From contig NZ_RDSD01000001.1 of the NCBI RefSeq assembly GCF_003712195.1, positions 310,001 through 374,000 of the forward strand: a stretch of 64,000 bases of DNA, in the 5' to 3' direction. Below are positions 26,457 to 33,420 of the stretch, one piece after another. The notes below the pieces were generated by a model. It worked only from the letters and a program-made list of their open reading frames with translations, was not told the DNA's origin and made no database searches. Source of the stretch: Proteiniphilum sp. X52 (GTDB lineage Bacteria > Bacteroidota > Bacteroidia > Bacteroidales > Dysgonomonadaceae). Numbering within the stretch: position 1 is the first letter of the stretch; the number at the start of each line of letters is the position of its first letter. A program made the position numbers and the translations under genes.

Positions 26457-27788
26457 TCAGTCGCGCATCACCTCATTCCAGAGTTGTGATCGGTAATCGT
26501 CTATGGAGTGGGGGGCACATTCATCCACATTATATACATTATGGGAGGTATAGATCATCTGCTCCAGGAAATAGGGGGCGCGATTGGGGCCTTCTCCTAT
26601 ATTGAGCAGCACTGTCTCTCCGTTTTTGATGAGGTTTTTCCTGAGTGCGACGAAGAATCCGGCGATAGAAACGGCAGATGCCGGTCCAGGGATTACTTTC
26701 TGCTCATAGGCGGTCAGTTTACCTACGGACACCAGTTTTTTTTCACGCATCCGCAGGAAGCTGCCCCCTGACTCTTTTACCAATCTTGCTACGATAGGGT
26801 AGGTCGCAGGATTTCCTGTTGCCAGGGTAGGAACTTCTGTCTGAGGATTGTCAATAATAGGATATTTCTTCTCAAAACCTACGGGAAATCCGACGGCTTC
26901 AGCCTCTTCCCACGCCTGCACCATCGGGTCGCACCCGTCTGTCTGTACCAGAAGGAAGCGGGGATTTTTCAATTCAGGATAGACCTGTTTAATCTCGCGG
27001 ATACCTTTGTCTATAGCGATGGGGCCTGTGCCGCCACTGACTGCCTGGATATACACATCAGGAAACTTGTCCATCTGGCGAAGCCATTCGAAGACCATTG
27101 TCTTCTTTGCTTCCACACGGATAGGATCGATGTTGCCGGTCGATATCGGAATATTGTGCAGTCTGGCATATCCCGCTGCAATTTCCTTTGCTTTGGCATA
27201 GTCGCCCATCACACGGAAAACCTGTTGCCCGTAAGAACTGATAGTGGCTTCTGATGTTTTGATAGCGTCTTCCGGCATGAATACGGAACAATTTACCTTT
27301 GCCAGGGAAAGATATTTGGCATAAGCCGTGGCCGAATTACCGGTGGAAGCAATACAATACTGATGGATGCCGATCTCGTTGAACAGGCTGGCTGCCAACG
27401 AAGCAGCAATATCCTTAAATGTCCCTGTACCTCCGTTCAGGTCATTCCTGTAGACATGAACATTGAGATCGAGCCCGTACTTCTCCTTCGCAAACTCTTC
27501 GAGGAATGTCCACTGTTCTACGGGAATGGCGCCTTCACCTTTCGAGATGATATGCCTTTTGCGTAATAGCGGGAGAAAAGGGAAATAATGCCAGAAACTG
27601 TTAGGGTTGCGGCGTCCGATAAGTCGCGGTAACCGCTGATAAGGTCGGTTGTACCACACTTCGGAATGTTTGCTTCCGCACTTCGGGCATTGTTGATCCT
27701 GTTCGAACCATGTCCAGAAGTTGGGAGTGACATGCCCACAGCCGGTACAGGCTAAATGGTACTTATGCTGAATTTTTATGCGAAGCAT
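26457..27788 (-). CDS. PLP-dependent threonine-synthase-like enzyme, probable cysteate synthase
   Basis: 443 residues. An N-terminal zinc ribbon (CTGCGH and CPKCGS, residues 14-40) precedes a fold-type II PLP domain with the cofactor lysine in GTGTFKDIAAS (Lys125), the phosphate loop ASTGNSATAYAKYL and SGGTGPIAIDKG. The family is close to threonine synthase, but no other threonine-pathway gene is here and the neighbours are an AOS-type acyltransferase and an SDR. Cysteate synthases that supply sulfonolipid synthesis in Bacteroidetes are described as threonine-synthase relatives, so conversion of phosphoserine and sulfite to cysteate is the favoured function. It starts 8 bp after the acyltransferase gene. 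Confidence 0.72.
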   Translation of the reverse strand: MLRIKIQHKYHLACTGCGHVTPNFWTWFEQDQQCPKCGSKHSEVWYNRPYQRLPRLIGRRNPNSFWHYFPFLPLLRKRHIISKGEGAIPVEQWTFLEEFAKEKYGLDLNVHVYRNDLNGGTGTFKDIAASLAASLFNEIGIHQYCIASTGNSATAYAKYLSLAKVNCSVFMPEDAIKTSEATISSYGQQVFRVMGDYAKAKEIAAGYARLHNIPISTGNIDPIRVEAKKTMVFEWLRQMDKFPDVYIQAVSGGTGPIAIDKGIREIKQVYPELKNPRFLLVQTDGCDPMVQAWEEAEAVGFPVGFEKKYPIIDNPQTEVPTLATGNPATYPIVARLVKESGGSFLRMREKKLVSVGKLTAYEQKVIPGPASAVSIAGFFVALRKNLIKNGETVLLNIGEGPNRAPYFLEQMIYTSHNVYNVDECAPHSIDDYRSQLWNEVMRD

Positions 27789-27796
27789 TTTCCTTT

Positions 27797-29059
27797 TTAT
27801 GTGGTGGACATCGATTTCATCTCGTCAGCCATATATTTTCCCGCTTCGAGATTAACCTTTATCTTTTTGAATACCTCAATGGTCTCATCCACATCCTTCT
27901 GTGTATGAGAGGCCGTGGGGATCAGTCTGAGCATTAATACTCCTTTAGGTACCACCGGATATACCACGATGGAGCAGAAAACATTATGATTCTCACGCAG
28001 ATCGATTACAATATTGGTGCCTTCGGGGACGGAGCCGCTGAAATAGACGGGGGTCACCGGTGATTGCGTATTGCCGATATTGAATCCTTCGGCCACCAGT
28101 CCTTCTTGCAACGACTTGGCGATTTTCCACAGCTTTTCTTTATATTGGGGCTGTGTCTGTAATATTTCGAGGCGTTTTAATGCGCCGATCACCATGGGCA
28201 TAGGAAGTGATTTGGCAAAGATCTGGGAGCGCATATTGTATTTCAATGAATGGACGATCGCTTTTTCAGAAGCGACAAAAGCCCCTATACCGGCCATTGA
28301 TTTGGCGAAGGTGCCAAAATAGATGTCCACTTCGTCCATCAATCCGAAATGTTCGCTTGTACCCGCTCCGGAGTCCCCCATGGTGCCAAATCCGTGTGCA
28401 TCATCGATCATCAGGCGGAAATTATATTTTTCTCTGAATTTAACGATTTCGGGAAGATTGCCCAAATCGCCCGACATACCGAATACTCCTTCGGTAATCA
28501 CCAGGATACCACCGCCTGTCTCTTCTGCTTTTCTGGTAGCGAAACCAAGCATCTTGTCACATCTCTCCATATCGTTGTGGGGAAATACAAAACTCTTTCC
28601 ACCCTTGGCTTTATGCAGAAAAATACCATCCATGATACAAGCATGGGATTCGGAATCGTAAACGATAACATCATTCCTTGAGACCAGAGAATCAATGATA
28701 GAAACCATTCCCTGATAACCGTAATTCAGCAGATAGGCAGCCTCCTTTTTCTCGTAGGCAGCGAGTTTTTCCTCCAGCTCTTTGTGATATTTTGTTTGTC
28801 CCGACATCATACGCGCACCCATAGGATATGCCATACCCCAGTCGGCCGCGGCTTTCGCGTCCGATTCACGCACTTCAGGGTGGTTGGCCAATCCCAGATA
28901 ATTGTTCAGACTCCAGGTGATCACCTCTTTACCGAGAAACCTCATTCTGGGACCTATCTCACCTTCCAGTTCGGGAAAGATAAAATATCCTTCCGCTTTC
29001 TTGCGATACTGTTCAAGCGGACCTTCGGCACTTTTCAGCCGGTCGAAAATATCTGTCAC
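27797..29059 (-). CDS. AOS-family PLP acyltransferase, probable cysteate fatty-acyltransferase
   Basis: 420-residue alpha-oxoamine synthase (kin of KBL, BioF and serine palmitoyltransferase). Features: TWSLNNYLGLANHPEV, GARMMSGQTKYH, LNYGYQGM, IDDAHGFGTMGDSGAG with the cofactor-stacking His, and the PLP lysine in FGTFAKSMAGIG (Lys253). The N-terminus MTDIFDRLKSAEGPL and the long body match the Bacteroidetes subgroup reported to condense cysteate with a fatty acyl thioester to 3-ketocapnine. The start is GTG at 29059. It is first in the operon, about 50 nt downstream of a -7 box. Generic annotation would be aminotransferase or BioF-like. Confidence 0.78.
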   Translation of the reverse strand: MTDIFDRLKSAEGPLEQYRKKAEGYFIFPELEGEIGPRMRFLGKEVITWSLNNYLGLANHPEVRESDAKAAADWGMAYPMGARMMSGQTKYHKELEEKLAAYEKKEAAYLLNYGYQGMVSIIDSLVSRNDVIVYDSESHACIMDGIFLHKAKGGKSFVFPHNDMERCDKMLGFATRKAEETGGGILVITEGVFGMSGDLGNLPEIVKFREKYNFRLMIDDAHGFGTMGDSGAGTSEHFGLMDEVDIYFGTFAKSMAGIGAFVASEKAIVHSLKYNMRSQIFAKSLPMPMVIGALKRLEILQTQPQYKEKLWKIAKSLQEGLVAEGFNIGNTQSPVTPVYFSGSVPEGTNIVIDLRENHNVFCSIVVYPVVPKGVLMLRLIPTASHTQKDVDETIEVFKKIKVNLEAGKYMADEMKSMSTT

Positions 29060-29118
29060 GATTGTATATGATTGGTTTGATTTTCCTTGATAAAAAGGAA
29101 CCGATTCCCTTTTAGGTG

Positions 29119-29126
29119 CAAAAATA
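29119..29126 (-). promoter_or_regulatory. -7 box for the probable sulfonolipid operon
   Basis: The reverse strand reads TATTTTTGC, a full TAnnTTTG match, placing the start near 29112 and giving a leader of about 50 nt. A small hairpin (TTCCTT/AAGGAA, near 29085-29102) lies inside that leader. Confidence 0.5.
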
Positions 29127-29281
29127 GTTATTCTCTCGTTAACAATGAAATATCCCCGCAGCTAAATCACATACCTTTGATTTGTCGGTATTATTGAAAT
29201 AGGGAGGAACCCATCAACACTTCACGCTACTTCTGTCAGTGGGCCGGATTTGATGATGGAAATGAGCAAGTATCAGGTATT

Positions 29282-29521
29282 CTACTGCTGTTTATGTATC
29301 TCTACGAAATCTGCGTCCTCGATTTCGCTCGACTCGAATTTCTTTTTCTGATACTCAATGATCCGATCTTGTTGGTTCTCAGGTTGTCTGGCCTGTTGTG
29401 CCCGTGGCTGCCGGGAGTTTGAAGTCTGTGTGCCACGCTTTCCCAAGAGAAAGGCTGCGACTGTTTTCAGCAGAAAATAGACAACCATAAAACCCAGAAA
29501 AAATTTAATCAGGAATCCCAT
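29282..29521 (-). CDS. DUF4834 family small membrane protein
   Basis: 79 residues: one transmembrane helix (about 3-28, FLIKFFLGFMVVYFLLKTVA), a basic polar linker rich in Gln, Arg and Pro, and an acidic end with SSEIEDADFVEI, the pattern typical of DUF4834. Such proteins are common in Bacteroidales and have no known function. It stands between pssA and the probable sulfonolipid operon on the same strand, with gaps of 172 and 222 bp. Confidence 0.8.
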   Translation of the reverse strand: MGFLIKFFLGFMVVYFLLKTVAAFLLGKRGTQTSNSRQPRAQQARQPENQQDRIIEYQKKKFESSEIEDADFVEIHKQQ

Positions 29522-29693
29522 ATATTGTGCGATAAATTGATTCAGGAATAAAGATACAATGATTCAGGCAATGCTGGTTGATCTGTTTGTATTATTTAAC
29601 GATTCGGCGATTCCAAGACCCTTCCCATTCGCGGTTTTACAGGGTTGACTAGTGCCGTTGCCCGTTTGTCATGGGTCGGTTGTTTGTTCCGGA

Positions 29694-30389
29694 TCAGCGA
29701 CGTGGCACTGAAACGGAAAGAATGACATAGGCCACGATCCCCCAGGCCATGCCGCTGATGCCCAGCAGTACCACCAGCAGTACCATCAGGATGAGCAGGA
29801 TAACCTGCCTCTCATTTCCTTTGAACGCCAATTTTTTGATTTTCAATGAGAACATCGGTATTTCGGAGACCATCAATAACGACATGAGGACGATCAATCC
29901 GGCGGTTAGATAGAAGGAGTTTTCATTTTGGGTTGCTATTTCAGTCATTCCGGAGCAGTAGCTAATCCAGAATAGTCCGTTGGCGGGAGTGGGCAGGCCT
30001 ATAAATGAGGTGGTTTGTCGTTCGTCGACATTGAATTTGGCCAGCCGGTATGCGGAAAAAACAGGGATAAGGAATGCCAGATATGGGATCCAGATGTGCA
30101 GTGATTCCAGATAACCTGGCAGTAAGGCGTAATCCCGAAGTAGTATGAAAACTGCCGCTGCGGGAGCAGTGCCGAAACTGACCACATCTGCCAAGGAATC
30201 CAGCTCTTTGCCCAAAGGGGAATAAGCATTTAGGCGCCGTGCCGCCATGCCATCCAGGAAATCGAACAGGGCGGCGATTGCAACCCCTATCACTACCGCT
30301 TTAAAGTTGCCCTGAAACGCCATGACAATGGCTATGCATCCGGAGAAGAGATTCAACAAAGTCAGGATATTGGGTATCTGTTTGCGCAT
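29694..30389 (-). CDS. pssA: CDP-diacylglycerol-serine O-phosphatidyltransferase
   Basis: Integral membrane enzyme that makes phosphatidylserine from CDP-diacylglycerol and serine. 231 residues with about six to eight helices. The CDP-alcohol phosphotransferase motif is complete: DG at residues 45-46, AR three residues on, then the spaced G, D and D ending in LDSLADVVSFG. The N-terminus IPNILTLLNLFSGCIAIVMA is typical. It follows psd by 6 bp on the same strand, so the pair psd-pssA makes phosphatidylethanolamine from one transcript. Confidence 0.95.
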   Translation of the reverse strand: MRKQIPNILTLLNLFSGCIAIVMAFQGNFKAVVIGVAIAALFDFLDGMAARRLNAYSPLGKELDSLADVVSFGTAPAAAVFILLRDYALLPGYLESLHIWIPYLAFLIPVFSAYRLAKFNVDERQTTSFIGLPTPANGLFWISYCSGMTEIATQNENSFYLTAGLIVLMSLLMVSEIPMFSLKIKKLAFKGNERQVILLILMVLLVVLLGISGMAWGIVAYVILSVSVPRR

Positions 30390-30395
30390 AGTCCG

Positions 30396-31076
30396 TTATC
30401 CTTCCTTTTGGGGGAGCCTTGCCAAAAAGGTGACATTGGCATGCACTTCTTCTCCCAGGTCGACCAATATTTCACTGTCCGGCGGCAGGAAAATATCCAT
30501 TCGGGAACCCAGTTTGATGAAACCCAATGGCGCCCCAATATGTACTTCATCACCCTCTTTCACATAGGTGATCACTCTTCTTGCCATTGCCCCGGCGATT
30601 TGTTTGGTGAGTATTGTGCCATGGTCGGGCGTCTCTATCAAAATATTGGTATGTTCATTTTCATGGCTCGCTTTGGGCAGGTATGCGGCATGAAAATTTC
30701 CCTCTATATGGGAGAAATGGGTGATTTTGCCGGTGACCGGTATCCAATTGGAGTGAGCATTAAAGAATGACATGAAGATAGAAATCTGAATACGTTCGTC
30801 ATGAAAGAACTCTTTTTCGAATACTTTTTCTATGGTTACAATTTTACCGTCTGTAGGTGCGTTTACCAATCCGTGCAGATCGCCTTTATAGGCGCGATCA
30901 GGGTGTCTGTAAAAGTTGATCGCCATGGCATATAACAAAAATGACAAAAGGGCCAGGAAGAAGGTGAATATTGTACCGGGAAGCAGGATCAGGAAAACTG
31001 CATTGAGAAGGATAAGTACAACTCCTATTTTTATCAAAGCCGATTTACCTTCTTTATGTATTCGTAATTGTTTCAT
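30396..31076 (-). CDS. psd: Phosphatidylserine decarboxylase
   Basis: Converts phosphatidylserine to phosphatidylethanolamine. 226 residues, the short form. One or two helices at about 17-55 anchor it. Family signatures are FYRHPDR, SFFNAHSNWIPVTGKI and HENEHTN, with the self-cleavage site LGSRMDIFLP, where the chain should split between Gly and Ser to create the pyruvoyl group. It lies directly upstream of pssA. A perfect 16-bp palindrome sits 18 bp upstream of the ATG and could be an operator. Confidence 0.95.
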   Translation of the reverse strand: MKQLRIHKEGKSALIKIGVVLILLNAVFLILLPGTIFTFFLALLSFLLYAMAINFYRHPDRAYKGDLHGLVNAPTDGKIVTIEKVFEKEFFHDERIQISIFMSFFNAHSNWIPVTGKITHFSHIEGNFHAAYLPKASHENEHTNILIETPDHGTILTKQIAGAMARRVITYVKEGDEVHIGAPLGFIKLGSRMDIFLPPDSEILVDLGEEVHANVTFLARLPQKEG

Positions 31077-31093
31077 ATTTTAAAGAATAAAGA

Positions 31094-31109
31094 CTTTTAG
31101 CGCTAAAAG
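31094..31109. promoter_or_regulatory. Perfect 16-bp palindrome upstream of psd
   Basis: CTTTTAGCGCTAAAAG is a perfect inverted repeat with no spacer, 18 bp before the psd start. It lacks a loop and a T-run, so a protein-binding site is more likely than a terminator. No regulator is known for it. Confidence 0.35.
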
Positions 31110-31138
31110 CCAAGAGTTTATAAGTAAAAATTAAATTT

Positions 31139-31206
31139 CATTATCCCATTATCCCATTATCCCATTATCCCCATTATTCACATTGGCACATTGGCACATT
31201 CACTCA
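31139..31206 (-). repeat. Octamer array CATTATCC/CATTGGCA upstream of psd
   Basis: Four exact CATTATCC units (31139-31170) are followed by CATTGGCA-type units up to about 31206. The array fills the space between the cvpA-like stop and the psd leader. Confidence 0.75.
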
Positions 31207-31229
31207 GGGATACCTTCCCCCTTTTCCAC

Positions 31230-31808
31230 TTAAATATTGAAGTGGAGTTGTGGGTATGCCGAGTCAATGGGTTCGCTCTTTTTTTCTATTTCCTCACGAT
31301 ATTTTTCGGGAATAATTTCCTCCCATAGTTGAGGTTGAAGATAAGGAACGATAGCGGGAATTACCGCTTCCACCCGGTTGAAGAAAAATGATTCTTCTTT
31401 CGTTTTTTTATTGATGAGCTGTCCGTTATGGTCGAGCATCAACGCCAGATTGAGGATGATGCTCAGGAACACCATCATTGTGCCGGTTGCAATTACTGCT
31501 CCCAGCAGACGATTGATGAGACTGAGAAAGATTATACCGATAAAGCGCTGTAGTATTCGTCCGACCAGTGAGAGAGCGATAGCGATGGCCGCAAACGCGA
31601 GGATGAAAGACAATACCCTTGCCGCTTGCGGCGAGAGGTCTATCAGCCTGTTTATTTCGGGTAGGATGGTACCGGCCAGTCTTCCCCCAAAGATGGCTGC
31701 CAGGACGAGAGTTGCCAGTCCCACAACCTGCATGATTAATCCTTTACGGTATCCGTGGATAAAGGCGATAAGCAGCAGTATGCCCACGGTGAGATCAAAC
31801 CAGTTCAT
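31230..31808 (-). CDS. CvpA family membrane protein
   Basis: 192 residues with four hydrophobic segments, at about 5-25, 28-50, 65-85 and 98-122, in the CvpA arrangement: FDLTVGILLLIAFIHGYRKG at the start and LLGAVIATGTMMVFLSIIL in the fourth helix. In E. coli CvpA is tied to colicin V production and envelope stress; in Bacteroidetes the role is not known. The C-terminal tail (about 130-192) is charged and cytoplasmic or periplasmic. It follows murI by 5 bp and is probably cotranscribed. Confidence 0.85.
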   Translation of the reverse strand: MNWFDLTVGILLLIAFIHGYRKGLIMQVVGLATLVLAAIFGGRLAGTILPEINRLIDLSPQAARVLSFILAFAAIAIALSLVGRILQRFIGIIFLSLINRLLGAVIATGTMMVFLSIILNLALMLDHNGQLINKKTKEESFFFNRVEAVIPAIVPYLQPQLWEEIIPEKYREEIEKKSEPIDSAYPQLHFNI

Positions 31809-31813
31809 AGCTT

Positions 31814-32665
31814 TTATTCAAGATTGGTTTGCAAGGCATCAACCTGTTCATTCAGGAAAATGGATGCCTGTTGTCCGAATTTTTCCGGTGAGTCGGTGGT
31901 AAAGTATTGTATGTTACCTTTTTTTGTGCAATTTCGATCCATTTCAGGATGCCTTTGCAGGTAGTTCCTGAGGCTTTCGGCCACATACTTTCCCTGGGAA
32001 ATTACTTTCACATTCTGGGGAAGGTATCGGGTTATCTTGTTCATGAGGAGTGGATAATGGGTGCATCCCAGGATAATTGTGTCGATAAGAGGATCTTTCT
32101 CAAAGAGTCTCTCCAGATGTTGTCGCACAAAATAATCGGCTCCCGGTGTGTGGTACTCCCTGTTTTCCACAAGGGGAACCCACATGGGACATGCTTCGCC
32201 CGTTACGGTTATATCCGGGTAGAGTTTGCCGATCTCCAACTCATACGATCCCGATCGAATGGTTCCTTCTGTCCCCAAAATGCCTATATGGCCGTTTTCC
32301 GAGAGAGTTGCTATCGACTCTGCTGTGGGGCGGATCACACCCAATACCCTTTTCGAGGGATCAAGCTCCGGCAGGTTGATTTGCTGGATGGTGCGTAATG
32401 CTTTTGCGGAGGCGGTGTTACATGCCAGGATTACCAGATGGCACCCCTGCCTGAAAAACCACCTCACCGCTTCAAGCGTGAACTGGTATACCCGCTCATA
32501 GGAACGGCTTCCATACGGAGCACGGGCATTGTCGCCCAAATAGACATAGTCATACTCCGGCATCAGCGCTCTTATTTCGGAGAGTACCGTAAGTCCGCCA
32601 TATCCGGAGTCGAAGATGCCGATTGGCCCTGTTTTCCGGCTATCCAGTCCTGTTTGTTCTTCCAC
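31814..32665 (-). CDS. murI: Glutamate racemase
   Basis: Supplies D-glutamate for peptidoglycan. 283 residues. The two catalytic cysteines are present in ILACNTASAKAL and LGCTHYPLLM, with the N-terminal IGIFDSGYGGLTVL and the substrate loop GDNARAPYGSRS. The only suitable start is GTG at 32665, 16 bp after the ompH stop. The C-terminal extension with NCTKKGNIQYFTTDSPEKF is usual in Bacteroidetes MurI. Confidence 0.94.
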   Translation of the reverse strand: MEEQTGLDSRKTGPIGIFDSGYGGLTVLSEIRALMPEYDYVYLGDNARAPYGSRSYERVYQFTLEAVRWFFRQGCHLVILACNTASAKALRTIQQINLPELDPSKRVLGVIRPTAESIATLSENGHIGILGTEGTIRSGSYELEIGKLYPDITVTGEACPMWVPLVENREYHTPGADYFVRQHLERLFEKDPLIDTIILGCTHYPLLMNKITRYLPQNVKVISQGKYVAESLRNYLQRHPEMDRNCTKKGNIQYFTTDSPEKFGQQASIFLNEQVDALQTNLE

Positions 32666-32681
32666 GTCTGCCGCAGATCGC

Positions 32682-33206
32682 TTAGCGGATGCCCAGTTTT
32701 GATTTCACGTAAGGATTGGCATTGACCGCGTCGGGCGATACAAAGGCGATCCCCGGATTGGCCAGATCATAAATTACAGTATATCCCTGTTCAATGCCGA
32801 CATGATGAATGGCATTGTTTATTTTTTGTTTCAGGGGTTCCAGTAATTCTTTCTCCCGATTTTCAATGTCTTTCTGGGCCAATTCCATGAATTGAGTGAT
32901 CCTGCTTTCCAGTTCGGTAAGTTCCTGCATCCTGCGCAGCTTGATATTTTCTGAGAGAGAGGCTTGATAGGTGATGTAGTCGGAATACTTTTTGTTGTAT
33001 TCATTCTGCATCAGCTCCAGCTCTTTTTCGTAATTCTCACTTAATGTAAGCAGTTGCTGTGTGGCCTGTGCTTTTTCAGGCATTTGGTCCAGTAGTTGGG
33101 TTGTATTTACATAAGCAACGGAAACTTGTGGCAACACCTGTGAAAAAGCAGTTCCACCGACCAATGAAATAAGTAGGCTAAGCGTGAAAAAAACTCTTTT
33201 TGTCAT
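32682..33206 (-). CDS. OmpH/Skp family periplasmic chaperone
   Basis: Periplasmic holdase for outer-membrane proteins. 174 residues with signal peptide KRVFFTLSLLISLVGGTAFS. The mature part begins with the SVAYVNTTQLLDQMPE strand and continues in a long coiled coil (about residues 40-130, rich in Gln, Glu, Lys) ending in GYTVIYDLANPGIAFVSPD, as in Skp. Start ATG at 33206; the frame opens at a TTG two codons earlier. It heads an ompH-murI-cvpA-like run and is separated by 214 bp from infB. Confidence 0.88.
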   Translation of the reverse strand: MTKRVFFTLSLLISLVGGTAFSQVLPQVSVAYVNTTQLLDQMPEKAQATQQLLTLSENYEKELELMQNEYNKKYSDYITYQASLSENIKLRRMQELTELESRITQFMELAQKDIENREKELLEPLKQKINNAIHHVGIEQGYTVIYDLANPGIAFVSPDAVNANPYVKSKLGIR

Positions 33207-33420
33207 TGTCAACTATTTTAAAAAGTGAATATTCAATTGATAAAACCCGGTTTCAATTGCAATTTCTTTTCCCATCTCCTGTGTGTTGTGGCCGCACCCG
33301 CTTGTGAAGAGCAAATGCGGCCGCTCTCAGGGTAGGAATTAAAATTACAATGTCAACTGGTTACATACATAAAGCCCTTGGATCTCCGTGTTGAACGGGA
33401 TGATCCATAATTAGGGTTTT

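Noticed and set aside
26457-27788. Threonine synthase of amino-acid biosynthesis
   Set aside because: No homoserine-pathway genes nearby, an added N-terminal zinc ribbon and lipid-type neighbours argue for cysteate synthase, though a search is needed to settle it.
27797-29059. Biotin (BioF) or threonine-catabolic (KBL) enzyme
   Set aside because: No bio or tdh gene is near, and the partners are a threonine-synthase-like enzyme and an SDR; the N-terminal pattern fits the Bacteroidetes lipid-type AOS group better. Serine palmitoyltransferase remains a weaker alternative.
33207-33420. Terminator or gene in the infB-ompH gap
   Set aside because: A GGCCGCA/TGCGGCC inverted repeat with a 19-nt loop and a GGATC/GATCC hairpin are present, but neither has a T-run; no coding frame is convincing.
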